A stretch of 63,947 nucleotides of DNA from a virus, in the IMG/VR virus record IMGVR_UViG_3300045932_000268, positions 1-63,947 of that record. The stretch is one strand, 5' to 3'. The number at the start of each line of letters is the position of its first letter. Within the stretch, counting starts at the first letter, position 1. Under the pieces are notes generated by a model, which made no database searches, was not told the origin of the DNA, and saw nothing but the letters and a program-made list of their open reading frames with translations. The translations under genes were made by a program, and so were the position numbers. Shown here piece after piece: positions 17,077 to 25,115 of the stretch.

Positions 17077-18231
17077 TCAACCCCCGAAACCGTATGCCTG
17101 CACGTTGGTCCGCGGCGAGGTGCACTGCAGTTGCTGCATCGCCTTCACCGTGCCGACGACCCGCGAATTGTCCTGCGCGGGAATGAACCCGCTGAAGCCG
17201 TAGCCGTAGACCGGGTTGTCCGCAATGCGGAAGAGCCAGTCGCTCATCCGGAACATGCCCAGCACTTCCGCCACCGTTACCGTAGTCCCGGAGGGCGGCA
17301 GATTGGACTGCGCCGACGCCGTCCCGCCGTTGGCGGTCGTGCCCGGCGAGGTGAACGTCCCGGTCAGGTAGTTGCCGAGGTCGGGATCGTTGACGCCAAA
17401 CTTCAAGGACGGGAAGTAATCGTCCTTGAGGAACATGGCGTTGTTGATCTTCATCCCGCTGGTGCCCCAGTAGGGATCCCGCTCTTGGGCAAACCGCTGC
17501 TGCGGCTGAATCTTCTCTTTGATGTAGGCGTACAGCGCCTTGTTGCAGGTGATCAGATCCGGCTCCTTGTTGCCGACGCTCGCCGTCTGATAGAGCTCCT
17601 CGACCACCGCGTAGGAGATCGGCGCGGCCGCCCCGGTCGTCGGGTTGCCGCCGAAGTAGGGAATCGAGTTGAGCGTCGAGCCCACGAAGCCGTTGCGCAC
17701 CTGCGTGCCGTAGCTCGTGAAGATCGAGCCGTCCCACCCGGGCGTCTTGCCGTCGTTGAGCGCCTCGGGCCAGCCGTTGAGGCTGTTGGGCCGGGTGCCG
17801 ATGACGCCGCCGCCGGCCGTCTGCCCGTGCCGCGCCAGATCCACCGCCACGATCGCCGTAATGGTGTTCATGGCGTTGGTGAGATCGGTGTTGACGAGCG
17901 AGAAGGCCGCCAGCTCGCCGACGTTCTCGACCAGGATCTGCTCGAGGTACTCGGGCACCGCCACCTCGTAGTACTTCGGATCGAAGAAGGTCGCCGTCAG
18001 CGTCTGCCGCTTGGTGATGTTCCAGGTGGCGCCGGGCGCGTAGGCGCCGCCGATCATCGGCCGCACGATGTGCGTGTTCTGCATGAAGGCGCCGCCGCTG
18101 AAGGGCGCCAGCGACTTCGCGCGCAGATACGCCGCAAACGGCGTGGCCTTGAAGAACTGGTCGAAGATGACGCGCGGCCAGATCTCCTTCAAGGTCGTAA
18201 CGTTAAGCTCATCCAACACGGGATCTGGCAT
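17077..18231 (-). CDS. Major capsid protein, 384 aa
   Basis: Placed directly after a scaffold-like gene and downstream of portal and terminase genes. The N-terminal 60 residues (EIWPRVIFDQFFKATPFAAYL) and the middle (FFDPKYYEVAVPEYLEQILVENVGEL) follow the pattern of HK97-fold capsid proteins of the large podovirus-like group: an N-arm, a long helix, and the strand SFTS-to-AMN region. Length 384 aa is normal. The C-terminus contains the beta-rich A-domain segment (YGYGFSGFIPAQDNSRVVGT). A virion shell role is the best call. Confidence 0.85.
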   Translation of the reverse strand: MPDPVLDELNVTTLKEIWPRVIFDQFFKATPFAAYLRAKSLAPFSGGAFMQNTHIVRPMIGGAYAPGATWNITKRQTLTATFFDPKYYEVAVPEYLEQILVENVGELAAFSLVNTDLTNAMNTITAIVAVDLARHGQTAGGGVIGTRPNSLNGWPEALNDGKTPGWDGSIFTSYGTQVRNGFVGSTLNSIPYFGGNPTTGAAAPISYAVVEELYQTASVGNKEPDLITCNKALYAYIKEKIQPQQRFAQERDPYWGTSGMKINNAMFLKDDYFPSLKFGVNDPDLGNYLTGTFTSPGTTANGGTASAQSNLPPSGTTVTVAEVLGMFRMSDWLFRIADNPVYGYGFSGFIPAQDNSRVVGTVKAMQQLQCTSPRTNVQAYGFGG

Positions 18232-18246
18232 GACGCACTCCTCGTC

Positions 18247-19155
18247 TTACGCCGGTTTCGCGTTCAACCGCCGCTGCCGGTAATCGCTGATGGCGGCGAG
18301 CACCCCTTCGGGCACCCCGGCGACATGCGCGGGCGTGTCCTTCGTCAACTGGGCGAGCACCGGGGATTGCACGAACGGGGGCGGCGCGGCGTTGTGCTGC
18401 GTGCCCAGCGCCGCCGCATCCGCCGCTTCCCGCTTGCCCCGTTCGTAGGCGTCGGTCTCGCGGCGCTTGATGTCGGCTTCCTGCAGCTCGCGCTGCTTGT
18501 CGACGACCTTGTATTCCTCCTGCCAGATCTCGCGCAGGGTCAGGTTGCCGTTGCCGGTGCGCTTGACGCGGTCCTGGAGGCGGTCGAGCAGGCCGAGCTG
18601 ATTCGGCAGCGGCGTGCCGAAAATCTTGGCGTGCTCGGTCGCGATGTCGTTGAGTTCGGCACCGCTGCGCAGGGCGTTCCACGCCTGGAGGCCGGCGGTG
18701 GCTAAAATGCGCTGGGCGTCCATCGGCGACTCCACGGGGGCGGGGCCGGCGGCGGGCACGGCGGGTTTGTGCGGCGGCGTGCCCGCCCCCGGCACCTCAA
18801 TGTCTTTGCTCCACGCCTCGGGATCGGCGCCGAAATCGGTGGCCATGCGGCGCAGGCGCTCCCGCGCCGTCGTCACCGCCGCGACGGCCTGCTCGACGCG
18901 GCGGTTGGCGGCCTCGAGCGTGGCGGCATCGCCCCCGCGCACCGAGTCGAGCGTCGCAAACTGGTCGTCGAGGTCCTTGCTCTTGCGCGCGAGGTCGGCC
19001 TTGAGCGGCGTGAGCGCCGCTTCGACCTGCGTGGTCATCAGCCCGGTCAGCTTGTCGCCGACGCCGGGGTTCTTGTCGAAGAGGCCGAAGAGCGTGGCCT
19101 GATCCTCGGGGCTGAGGCCGAGCTCGGCGGCGAATTGCTTGACGTCCAGCGCCAT
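18247..19155 (-). CDS. Scaffold protein, 302 aa
   Basis: The protein is charged, Ala-rich and mostly helical, with coiled-coil character over about residues 45-115 and a Pro/Ala/Gly linker at about 130-145. It is encoded immediately before the capsid gene (15-base gap). Acidic-basic helical scaffolds of this size precede the capsid gene in most podovirus-like genomes. The C-terminal part is helical and ends in basic residues (QRRLNAKPA), which would contact the capsid interior. Confidence 0.75.
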   Translation of the reverse strand: MALDVKQFAAELGLSPEDQATLFGLFDKNPGVGDKLTGLMTTQVEAALTPLKADLARKSKDLDDQFATLDSVRGGDAATLEAANRRVEQAVAAVTTARERLRRMATDFGADPEAWSKDIEVPGAGTPPHKPAVPAAGPAPVESPMDAQRILATAGLQAWNALRSGAELNDIATEHAKIFGTPLPNQLGLLDRLQDRVKRTGNGNLTLREIWQEEYKVVDKQRELQEADIKRRETDAYERGKREAADAAALGTQHNAAPPPFVQSPVLAQLTKDTPAHVAGVPEGVLAAISDYRQRRLNAKPA

Positions 19156-19166
19156 CCGTCACTCCG

Positions 19167-19547
19167 TCAATGAATCGTGGCTGGAGCCGGCGGCTCCGGG
19201 GCCTGCAGCGTCATGAGGATGGTGCGCACGATGTCCCCGACGCCCTTGTCGATCATCAGCATCAGTTGCTGGGTGCTCTGCGAGGCCCCGGGGAACTGAC
19301 TGACGAGGGCTTCCATCTGGCTCTGGAAGGTGGCTTTGGCCTGGCTGACCAGTTCGACGGCGCCGCGCGCCTGCGCGCGGGGATCCGCCTGAGGCAGCGT
19401 CCCGGGTGTGCCCGCCGGGGGACCGACCATCGCGCCCGGCGGCGGCGGCGCGCCCTGCGTCGGGTCCACCCCAGGCGGCGGACCGCCCATCATGCCCGGC
19501 TGCAGCAGCATCCCGGCCGGGTCCCCGGCCATCATCGGCAACGGCAT
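19167..19547 (-). CDS. Pro/Gly/Met-rich head-region protein, 126 aa
   Basis: Residues 1-55 are Pro, Gly and Met-rich ([20 protein letters not shown]), probably disordered. Residues 60-115 look helical ([40 protein letters not shown]). The gene is sandwiched between the basic 30-aa microprotein and the scaffold gene. It may be a scaffold partner or minor head protein. No family recognised. Confidence 0.65.
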   Translation of the reverse strand: MPLPMMAGDPAGMLLQPGMMGGPPPGVDPTQGAPPPPGAMVGPPAGTPGTLPQADPRAQARGAVELVSQAKATFQSQMEALVSQFPGASQSTQQLMLMIDKGVGDIVRTILMTLQAPEPPAPATIH

Positions 19548-19550
19548 CGC

Positions 19551-19643
19551 TTACGCCCGCTTCTTGCCGCGCCCCTTGCCGCGCCCCTTGATGAAGGGCG
19601 TGTAGGTGGTCTTGATCGTGGTTTTCTTCCCGCCCTTGGCCAT
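19551..19643 (-). CDS. Highly basic microprotein, 30 aa
   Basis: A GGAGG site lies about seven bases before the ATG at 19643, and the stop at 19551 is three bases before the next start. Sequence MAKGGKKTTIKTT then KGRGKGRGKKRA: nearly half Lys/Arg, Gly-rich. It resembles the tail of the 45-aa basic protein at 10030-10167. It is the first gene after the minus-strand terminator at 19661-19712. Possible DNA-binding or head-interior peptide. Confidence 0.65.
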   Translation of the reverse strand: MAKGGKKTTIKTTYTPFIKGRGKGRGKKRA

Positions 19644-19660
19644 GTGCTGCCTCCACGGGT

Positions 19661-19712
19661 ACAAAACAAAAGGCCCGATCACCGATCCCCACGTTGGAAT
19701 CGGGTCGGGCCT
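19661..19712 (-). terminator. Intrinsic terminator inside the late operon
   Basis: On the minus strand the arms AGGCCCGA (19712-19705) and TCGGGCCT (19678-19671) pair over 8 bp, with an inner CCGAT/ATCGG stem. They are followed by TTTTGTTTTGT (19671-19661). This splits the late block between the portal/terminase module and the scaffold-capsid module. A TTGACA at 19803-19798 (minus strand) lies just before it, but no convincing -10 box follows. Confidence 0.8.
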
Positions 19713-19810
19713 CTGCGGTCCCTGAGCCTCCCCCCGGATCTCAGGTCGCCTGATTGGCCGTACTGGTGGGACAGTCTGCGGCCGAGGTGCCCCCGGTTGT
19801 CAAGCGTTTT

Positions 19811-20125
19811 TTACGGGGCGGGGCCCGGCGGGCCTCCATCGAAGATGGCATCCTGCCCCTTGCGCCAGCAATCACCGCACAGTTCCGCCCCTTTCAACGG
19901 TCCCTCCCACCGATACCCGCACCCACTGCACCGATGCATCAGAGGAACGGCGGATCCCAATCCCTGCGCCTCGAGAATGACGCGAGCAAACGTCTGAAGA
20001 TTGAATTCCACGGTTTCCTGAGTTGTCCACAGTCGATCATCCGCCGCCCAGAGCGTGATCGCCTTCAACTGTTCCGCGTTCAACGGGATTGGACCTCCCA
20101 TCGTCGGTAGATCGTCAGTCGCCAT
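19811..20125 (-). CDS. Zinc-ribbon protein, 104 aa
   Basis: CSGC at about residues 66-69 and CGDC at about 83-86 form a four-cysteine zinc ribbon (HRCSGCGYRWEGP, ELCGDCWRKGQ). The N-terminal part is helical. It is one of four zinc-type small proteins encoded between the terminase and capsid genes. In this position such proteins are usually regulators or late-stage factors. It ends just before the terminator, so it is the last gene of that transcript. Confidence 0.75.
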   Translation of the reverse strand: MATDDLPTMGGPIPLNAEQLKAITLWAADDRLWTTQETVEFNLQTFARVILEAQGLGSAVPLMHRCSGCGYRWEGPLKGAELCGDCWRKGQDAIFDGGPPGPAP

Positions 20126-20137
20126 CGTGGACCCCTC

Positions 20138-20233
20138 TCAGGCGTGGCGCGGCGGTCGTTTCGGCTCCTTCCACCCGCAGGCCGCGCACTGCTTTTCGTT
20201 CCAGACGTGACCGCACATCGGGCAATTCGCCAT
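20138..20233 (-). CDS. Zinc-knuckle microprotein, 31 aa
   Basis: Reads MANCPMCGHVW then QCAACGWKE, two CxxC pairs 12 residues apart, which is a complete minimal zinc ribbon in 31 residues, with a basic end (PKRPPRHA). Start at 20233 with AGG seven bases upstream; stop at 20138-20140, 12 bases before the next ATG. The four Cys in a short frame make chance unlikely. Confidence 0.65.
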   Translation of the reverse strand: MANCPMCGHVWNEKQCAACGWKEPKRPPRHA

Positions 20234-20246
20234 CAGGCGCCTCAGA

Positions 20247-20303
20247 AGTCTGAAGGAAACTGTCCCGAGTCTGAAGGAAACTTTTCAGCGCGGGGACAGT
20301 TCC
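20247..20303. repeat. 21-bp-period direct repeat with overlapping inverted repeat
   Basis: AGTCTGAAGGAAACT occurs at 20247-20261 and 20268-20282, exactly 21 bp (two helical turns) apart. In addition GGAAACTGTCCC (20255-20266) pairs with GGGACAGTTCC (20293-20303) with a one-base bulge, spanning the stop codon of the next gene. It sits in the intergenic gap 20234-20284. Protein binding, or an RNA hairpin that tunes coupling, could explain it. Confidence 0.6.
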
Positions 20304-20488
20304 TCGCGCACCATTTGGTGGATCGCCTCAGAGACATCGGCGAGGGCCCGCCAGCGGTCACTGGACGGATCGAGCGGCATGCGCTCGTCCACGAGCCAGG
20401 CCGACAACCGGTTGAGAATCAACACGTGCGCCTGCGCCCACGCGAGGTCGTTCGGCGGTTCCGCAACGATGTGCTGCTCAGTCGTCAT
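20285..20488 (-). CDS. Small hypothetical protein, 67 aa
   Basis: Helical protein (LAWAQAHVLILNRLSAWLVD, RWRALADVSEAIHQMVREEL) with no family recognised. Its ATG shares a base with the preceding stop (TAATG at 20486-20490). Its end overlaps one arm of the inverted repeat at 20247-20303. Part of the minus-strand late transcript downstream of the portal. Confidence 0.7.
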   Translation of the reverse strand: MTTEQHIVAEPPNDLAWAQAHVLILNRLSAWLVDERMPLDPSSDRWRALADVSEAIHQMVREELSPR

Positions 20489-20985
20489 TACTGGGTGTTC
20501 CGCGCGATGAATTCTTTCATGGCTTGGACCATGTCCTCGCGCCGGGCGCTGCTGATGTAGAACAGCGAGCCGGCCTTGCCTTCCTTCGCTAACCCCGTTT
20601 GCCCGTAGCTGAAGATCAGGAGCGTAAAGCCGAAGCCGCTCGGCACCTGCGGCTTGATCTGGCCGGCCAGGTCACGGAGCGTCGCTTCCACGTCGGCACT
20701 GCGCACGTTGTAGCCGTGTTGCTCCACCACCGGCGGCGCCGCAGCGGGCACCTCACGGCCCTGCTGCCGAATGTAGGCCTCGCACTCCGCCTTGAGCGCA
20801 TCCAGGAAGGCCACGCCCTCCTCCTCCGGCGTGTCCTCCTCGATCGAGGTGGCCACGTTCATGAGCATGCTGTAGGAACCGGCGTAGAACGCCCGCTCGC
20901 ATTCCTGCACCTGCACCGCCGAGGCATCGTCCGGGATCACCACCCGGCGGTAACTCGCAAAGGCCTCCGCGACAGTCGGCATCAT
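20488..20985 (-). CDS. Hypothetical phage protein, 165 aa
   Basis: N-terminal 100 residues are helical and contain an acidic stretch (SIEEDTPEEEGVAFLDALK). The C-terminal 50 residues (FGFTLLIFSYGQTGLAKEGK, AGSLFYISSARREDMVQAMK) are a module commonly seen in phage proteins of unknown function. No catalytic motif. Co-transcribed with portal-adjacent genes, coupled to the 67-aa gene by TAATG. Confidence 0.7.
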   Translation of the reverse strand: MMPTVAEAFASYRRVVIPDDASAVQVQECERAFYAGSYSMLMNVATSIEEDTPEEEGVAFLDALKAECEAYIRQQGREVPAAAPPVVEQHGYNVRSADVEATLRDLAGQIKPQVPSGFGFTLLIFSYGQTGLAKEGKAGSLFYISSARREDMVQAMKEFIARNTQ

Positions 20986-20991
20986 CGCTCC

Positions 20992-21234
20992 TCAGTTGGG
21001 CCGGCGCTGATCGCGCACCGTGCTCGGGCCAATCAACGTGGCCATCTGCTGCTCCATCTCTGCTTCCGTCTCGCCTGCGAAGATCATGATCCGCAGGCCG
21101 GCCGGCACGGTCAGGCCATGCGTGTCCTGCGACAGGTCAATCGGCTGGCCCGCTTCGAGCCGCTCCCGATTCGCCCGCGAGAGGCCAATGATGAGCAGTT
21201 CCCCCACTTCAATGGTCGCCCGGGCCAGAAACAT
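20992..21234 (-). CDS. Hypothetical protein, 80 aa
   Basis: The sequence has two parts: an aliphatic beta-rich stretch (ATIEVGELLIIGL) and a later one (GLTVPAGLRIMIFAGETEAE), separated by a charged helix. No family recognised. Seven bases separate it from the following gene and nine from the 2-TM protein upstream. Confidence 0.65.
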   Translation of the reverse strand: MFLARATIEVGELLIIGLSRANRERLEAGQPIDLSQDTHGLTVPAGLRIMIFAGETEAEMEQQMATLIGPSTVRDQRRPN

Positions 21235-21243
21235 ACGACCTCC

Positions 21244-21426
21244 TCAGCGCAGGCGCGGCAACGGAATGTCGCCGACGAACAGTTGCAGCAGCCACAGGAT
21301 CAGCACCAGCACGATGACCACCCGCAACACCAGCTTGATCGGCGGGGACATCGGCACATAAGTCTCGATGAGGTACAGCACGAGGCCGACGATGACCAGG
21401 ACGACGATGAGGGTAATCAAGCCCAT
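21244..21426 (-). CDS. Two-TM membrane protein, Thivi_2564-like, copy A, 60 aa
   Basis: Two hydrophobic helices at about residues 2-20 and 30-50 flank a short polar loop containing PMSPPIK. This matches the small Thivi_2564-type membrane protein family as I know it (two TM, TYxPM loop). A diverged paralogue lies at 40456-40629 in the replication block. Being beside the portal in a late operon, it might act as a holin-like protein, but this family has no established lysis role. Confidence 0.75.
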   Translation of the reverse strand: MGLITLIVVLVIVGLVLYLIETYVPMSPPIKLVLRVVIVLVLILWLLQLFVGDIPLPRLR

Positions 21427-21442
21427 CGCGAGGCTCCTCCCG

Positions 21443-21706
21443 TCAGCAGACGTCCCGCGTCTCTTCCCAGGTGATCCAGACCTCCTGGCCTTGGGAATAA
21501 TCGACCAGCAGGCGTCCGGATTTGCCGTAGCGGTGGATCCACCGTTCGAGCTCCGTCCAGCAGCGGGCCGGCAACCGCACCGTCACCCGCTCCGCCACCG
21601 TCTGCCCGAACGACCACGCAATGCGTTCGATGCTCTCGGTGCGATAGAACGTGGGCACCCCGTCGTCAGCCTGGGGGTGGGCGCCGTGGCCGTTGGTACT
21701 GCTCAT
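21443..21706 (-). CDS. Hypothetical protein, 87 aa
   Basis: Start at 21706, whose ATG overlaps the stop of the portal gene (ATGA). The C-terminal part (RVTVRLPARCWTELERWIHR, then SQGQEVWITWEETRDVC) alternates beta and helix. No motif recognised. It is the first gene downstream of the portal and may be a small late protein. Confidence 0.65.
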   Translation of the reverse strand: MSSTNGHGAHPQADDGVPTFYRTESIERIAWSFGQTVAERVTVRLPARCWTELERWIHRYGKSGRLLVDYSQGQEVWITWEETRDVC

Positions 21707-23754
21707 GAGGTGGCAATCGTGCTGCGTGTCCCGCCGTCCTTCTGCTGAATGTGCGGCGTCCGTTGATAGGTCGGCGGGCGCCCGCGGGGAGCGCCGGTAG
21801 ACACGCCGCCGCCGTTGGACGGAGCGCCCGTCGTCGGCCCCATCTGCTGCTGCGCCTCCGCCGCGAGGTCGGCCAGCAGGTGCTGCCACGCCACCCACCG
21901 CTCGATGATGTTGTTGGCGCCCTTGGGCGGCGGGCCGAAGTTGTCGATCTCGTAGAGCTCGGCTTTCGTCCACGGATCCATCGGGAAGCCGGTCTTCTCC
22001 AGTTGGAGCAGCAACAGTTTCTGGCTCATCGTCTGCAGCCGCGCCATCGAGTTCGGCACGACGTAGTACTCGAAATTGGCGGCGTGGCGGCGGGCCCGTT
22101 CGACCAGCGTGTAGCGGGACGGCCCCTGCTCGGCGTTTTCCCCCGGCAGGTGCGACGGCACGAGCGTCCCCGGATCCCAGTCGAAATCTTCCTCAACGGC
22201 GCCGTCGGGGCCGAGAATCTCCATGCGCTTGCGCAGCGGCCGAAACTGCAGGTTGAGGTAGCGGCGGAGTTCGCCGAGATCCCGCATGCCGCGCTCCATG
22301 CTGCGCGTCATGTCCTGCGCGAGCGGCCCGGCCATCTCCAGAATCTTCTCGATGGTGCCTTCCGAGGGGATCTGCCGCGCCTTGGCCATCGCCACCAGAT
22401 CGCGCACGCCCATCATGTGGTCCTGGCGCTCCTCCATCTGCTGCACCCAGACCGGAATGTAGGCGGGGAGGTCGGCGTAGTTGACCGGCAGGATCGGCCG
22501 GATCGGCTCGCCCATCTGCATGTTGAGCCGGTACATCTGGCGCGGCTGCCGCGGGTTCCACCGCCCCGCGAGCCGTTCGCTGACGAGGTTTTCGTCGGCC
22601 GCCATCGGCGGCGCGAGGCGAATCATGGCGGCGTCGGTGATCCCGCGCATCAGGGCGTTGTTGTCCTCTTCGATCGCCTTCACGTCGTGGATGAGCGAGA
22701 AGCCGAGCGCCTCCCACGGCCAGTCATCGAAGCGGAAGCGGGTGAGCGGCACCAGGCCGTGCCACCACGGCGAGCTGTCATCCTCGAGGAGCACGCGCGA
22801 GGTCGCCACCATGCGCCGGCGCAGCGGATAGAGCCGCGCATCGTCGAAGGTTGCCTTGCGGTAGAGCGGCACCCCCTCCCAGCCGAAGGTCCCGGTCGGA
22901 ATGTCGCTTCCGAGCGAGGGGACCGTATACGCCCACGACGTGCCCGGCTTGCCCATCAGGACGTCGTGCCCGGTCGTGTTGATCGACTGGTCAAAGATGT
23001 AGGCCTCATAGACGTCGCAGGTGGGGAAGATGTCGTCGCGCCCCTCGCGCTCAGCCGTCACCCCGGAGAGCGCCCGCAGCGGGGAGGTCATGAACGACTG
23101 CACGTAATCGAGCCCCTTGCGCGTCCACGCCTTGGCCCCGTGATCGGGCGCCACCTCCGCCGCCCGCGTCGGATACTTCGCCCAGATCAGGTGAATCGGC
23201 ACCCGCGACAGCGTGATCACCGCGTAGCAGCGTTGCAGGTCGTGATCACGCGGCGGGTTGATGAGATAGACCTCGCGCGCCCCCCACACATCGGTACGAA
23301 TGTCGCCCCGGCCCGGCCCGTGGAAGTCCGGATCCCACACGTGGCCGATGTAGCCAGTCCCGGTGACGGCCGTCTCCTGAAACCCCTCACGAAACGACCG
23401 GTCGGCAAACGTGTTGTACCACCACCACTTGTCCAACTTGTTGAGGATGACCGCCTGGTTGTAGAAGTCCGGGTTGTCGGTCTTGTTGGCGGCGGTCGGG
23501 CGCAGGTTGGAGAGAATCGACACCAGTTCGCGGATCTGGCGCTTGCTGCGCGGCACGCGCACGCGCGACATGTCTTCGGGAATGGCTTCGGTGGTGGGGG
23601 AGAGGATGAGATCGAGCGCCTCGTCGATCGAGCCATACGGGCGCTGCTGTTTCAGCCACTGCTCGCCCTGGCTGATGATCTCGCGCAGCCACCCGACCTT
23701 GGTGTCCTCGCTCGACGCCGCCATCGGGGCCCGGTAGTCGCTCAGTCCGGTCAT
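21703..23754 (-). CDS. Portal protein, 683 aa
   Basis: The large portal protein forms the DNA-entry vertex of the head and precedes the capsid genes in order. The N-terminus (GWLREIISQGEQWLKQQRPY) begins a helical wing; the central clip/stem zone contains YGSIDEALDLI and TAVTGTGYIGHVWDPDFHG, a typical podovirus portal pattern. Long helices near residues 390-480 and 560-620 fit the stem and crown. At 683 aa it is close to P22 gp1 (725 aa). It is encoded downstream of the large terminase gene, with the toxin-antitoxin and zinc-ribbon genes between. Confidence 0.8.
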   Translation of the reverse strand: MTGLSDYRAPMAASSEDTKVGWLREIISQGEQWLKQQRPYGSIDEALDLILSPTTEAIPEDMSRVRVPRSKRQIRELVSILSNLRPTAANKTDNPDFYNQAVILNKLDKWWWYNTFADRSFREGFQETAVTGTGYIGHVWDPDFHGPGRGDIRTDVWGAREVYLINPPRDHDLQRCYAVITLSRVPIHLIWAKYPTRAAEVAPDHGAKAWTRKGLDYVQSFMTSPLRALSGVTAEREGRDDIFPTCDVYEAYIFDQSINTTGHDVLMGKPGTSWAYTVPSLGSDIPTGTFGWEGVPLYRKATFDDARLYPLRRRMVATSRVLLEDDSSPWWHGLVPLTRFRFDDWPWEALGFSLIHDVKAIEEDNNALMRGITDAAMIRLAPPMAADENLVSERLAGRWNPRQPRQMYRLNMQMGEPIRPILPVNYADLPAYIPVWVQQMEERQDHMMGVRDLVAMAKARQIPSEGTIEKILEMAGPLAQDMTRSMERGMRDLGELRRYLNLQFRPLRKRMEILGPDGAVEEDFDWDPGTLVPSHLPGENAEQGPSRYTLVERARRHAANFEYYVVPNSMARLQTMSQKLLLLQLEKTGFPMDPWTKAELYEIDNFGPPPKGANNIIERWVAWQHLLADLAAEAQQQMGPTTGAPSNGGGVSTGAPRGRPPTYQRTPHIQQKDGGTRSTIATS

Positions 23755-23963
23755 GACCGTCCGTCCTTCCGCTGCATGCGCACGATGACGGCACGCTGAG
23801 CGCGCACGTCAGGGCAGATCTGCCGGTGGAGCTCCGCACACGTTCGGCAAAAGTGGAGCATCGGCACATCAAGGCCGGCACAACAGTGCGTGGCCGGGGC
23901 GAGGCAGACTTCGCAGCCCGTCCATCGCCTAGCTCCGGCGGCGCTGCCACTTCGTGCGCGCAT
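23751..23963 (-). CDS. Zinc-finger-like protein, 70 aa
   Basis: Cys pairs CEVC (about residues 17-20) and CRTC (about 39-42) with a Cys-Cys and a His between make a zinc ribbon (THCCAG, HFCRTCAELH). The start at 23963 lies 35 bases inside the preceding gene; GAGG is nine bases upstream. No ATG or GTG closer to the first CxxC pair is in frame. Portal start overlaps its stop (ATGA). Confidence 0.6.
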   Translation of the reverse strand: MRARSGSAAGARRWTGCEVCLAPATHCCAGLDVPMLHFCRTCAELHRQICPDVRAQRAVIVRMQRKDGRS

Positions 23964-24489
23964 CCCGGTAGGCCTCGCGGTTGCTCGCATCGTTTTCAAA
24001 CGGCTCGACGTAGAAGCCGGCCTCCCCGCTGGTCGGTCGCCGCTGATTATGCTGAGCCAGGGCCACTTCCGCAAACGCCCGCCCGGCGGGGGACATCTGC
24101 GCCATCGCCGCCCGGAGGTCACTGCGGTTCTTCGCTTCGACCGTTTCCAGCCATGCGCACTCGCGTTCGACCTGTTGGCGGATCTTGCTGTTTTCCGCCG
24201 CGTTGACCCGCGCCTGAAAGCGCCGGACCTCGCCGATCGTGCGCAGTTCGCGCCGTTCGTAGCCCACCGGTACCGGGGCGTCGGTCGCGCCGGGGAAGCG
24301 CACCTCCCCTTTGGCGTTGACGTGGTAGACGACGGGGTCGAAGTGTTGCGCGGCCTGCTCGTAGACGGCACCGTGCGGGCAGAAGGGCCACTCGGCGATT
24401 CCGTAGTGCGTGTGACACCGGGGGCATTCGACGGTCGGTGGCTCCGGACCGAGCTGCAGATCGGCGGTGAGGGTGTCAAGGTCTTTCAT
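23929..24489 (-). CDS. Zinc-ribbon protein with shared DLQLGPEPPTV start, 186 aa
   Basis: Start at 24489 (MKDLDTLTADLQ), with GAGG five bases upstream. CPRCHTHYGIAEWPFCPHG at about residues 21-40 is a C-x2-C...C-x2-H zinc site. The rest is helical and basic (VNAAENSKIRQQVERECAWL). An 11-residue stretch DLQLGPEPPTV is shared exactly with the neighbouring gene at 24486-24866. Function unknown. Confidence 0.7.
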   Translation of the reverse strand: MKDLDTLTADLQLGPEPPTVECPRCHTHYGIAEWPFCPHGAVYEQAAQHFDPVVYHVNAKGEVRFPGATDAPVPVGYERRELRTIGEVRRFQARVNAAENSKIRQQVERECAWLETVEAKNRSDLRAAMAQMSPAGRAFAEVALAQHNQRRPTSGEAGFYVEPFENDASNREAYRDARTKWQRRRS

Positions 24490-24866
24490 GAGGTCCTCAC
24501 GCGCGGCTCGAGGGCGGTCCGACATGTAACGCAGATCCACATCTTGAACCGGCGGGACCGACGCAACGAGAACGGACTCCCGCAGCCGCACCGGGCCCCC
24601 AGCGGTGCCACATTCGGATCGCCGTCGAGCGCCCGCTGCTGCCACAGCGCGACGGCGCGGACAATCATCGCTTCGAGTGATTCACCGGTTCGGCGCCGGG
24701 CCCGAACGGCCGCCCAGTTGTGCGCCGGGCCAGAACCAGCCAAGGCGATGCTGCGCGAGCCAATTCGAACGTGGAGTCTGGGGTGGCGCTCAAGGTAGGC
24801 GAGCGCCGCAGTAATGGTGACGGTCGGCGGCTCCGGACCGAGCTGGAGATCAGGCTCAGCGGTCAT
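24486..24866 (-). CDS. Zinc-ribbon protein with shared DLQLGPEPPTV start, 126 aa
   Basis: Starts at 24866 (MTAEPDLQLGPEPPTVTITA). The end has CGCG and CVTC pairs (RCGCGSPFSLRRS, WICVTCRTALE), a second zinc ribbon in this cluster. The middle is helical (ALAYLERHPRLHVRIGSRSI). The shared DLQLGPEPPTV stretch at both genes' starts looks like a duplicated segment. Coupled to the next gene by ATGA. Confidence 0.65.
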   Translation of the reverse strand: MTAEPDLQLGPEPPTVTITAALAYLERHPRLHVRIGSRSIALAGSGPAHNWAAVRARRRTGESLEAMIVRAVALWQQRALDGDPNVAPLGARCGCGSPFSLRRSRRFKMWICVTCRTALEPRVRTS

Positions 24867-25062
24867 GGAGCCGTTCCAGCAGATGGCGGCGCCAGCCGTC
24901 GAAGGCGATGTCGGCGGACACCTCACCCACGGCCCCCGCGAATTGGGTCGCGCTGAGCCGCGCCTCGGTCAGCACCCCCTCGACGCGGAGGTCAAACTCA
25001 TGCCGCGCGGCGGTAATCATCGCCCGCATGTCGATCAGTTCCGGCGTCTCATTCCTGCTCAT
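24856..25062 (-). CDS. Hypothetical protein, 68 aa
   Basis: Charged, mostly helical protein (DMRAMITAARHEFDLRVEGV). No family recognised. It is the minus-strand gene closest to the plus-strand toxin-antitoxin pair; only 53 bases separate the two divergent starts, so their promoters may overlap. Confidence 0.65.
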   Translation of the reverse strand: MSRNETPELIDMRAMITAARHEFDLRVEGVLTEARLSATQFAGAVGEVSADIAFDGWRRHLLERLHDR

Positions 25063-25081
25063 GCACGCCTCATCTGACGGT

Positions 25082-25109
25082 ATGACCGCCGGTCATCCGA
25101 TGGTAGACT
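25082..25109 (+). promoter_or_regulatory. Antitoxin promoter with palindromic operator
   Basis: A 15-bp inverted repeat ATGACC-GCC-GGTCAT (25082-25096) overlaps a -35-like ATGACC, and TAGACT (25104-25109) stands 16 bases downstream. The antitoxin ATG follows after six bases (25116), so the transcript would be leaderless. RHH antitoxins commonly autoregulate through short palindromes of this type. Inferred from sequence alone. Confidence 0.55.
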
Positions 25110-25115
25110 GGCGGT

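Noticed and set aside
22926-22938. CCGTATAC inside the portal gene region (plus strand)
   Set aside because: It lies inside the coding portal gene on the other strand, with no gene downstream in that direction.
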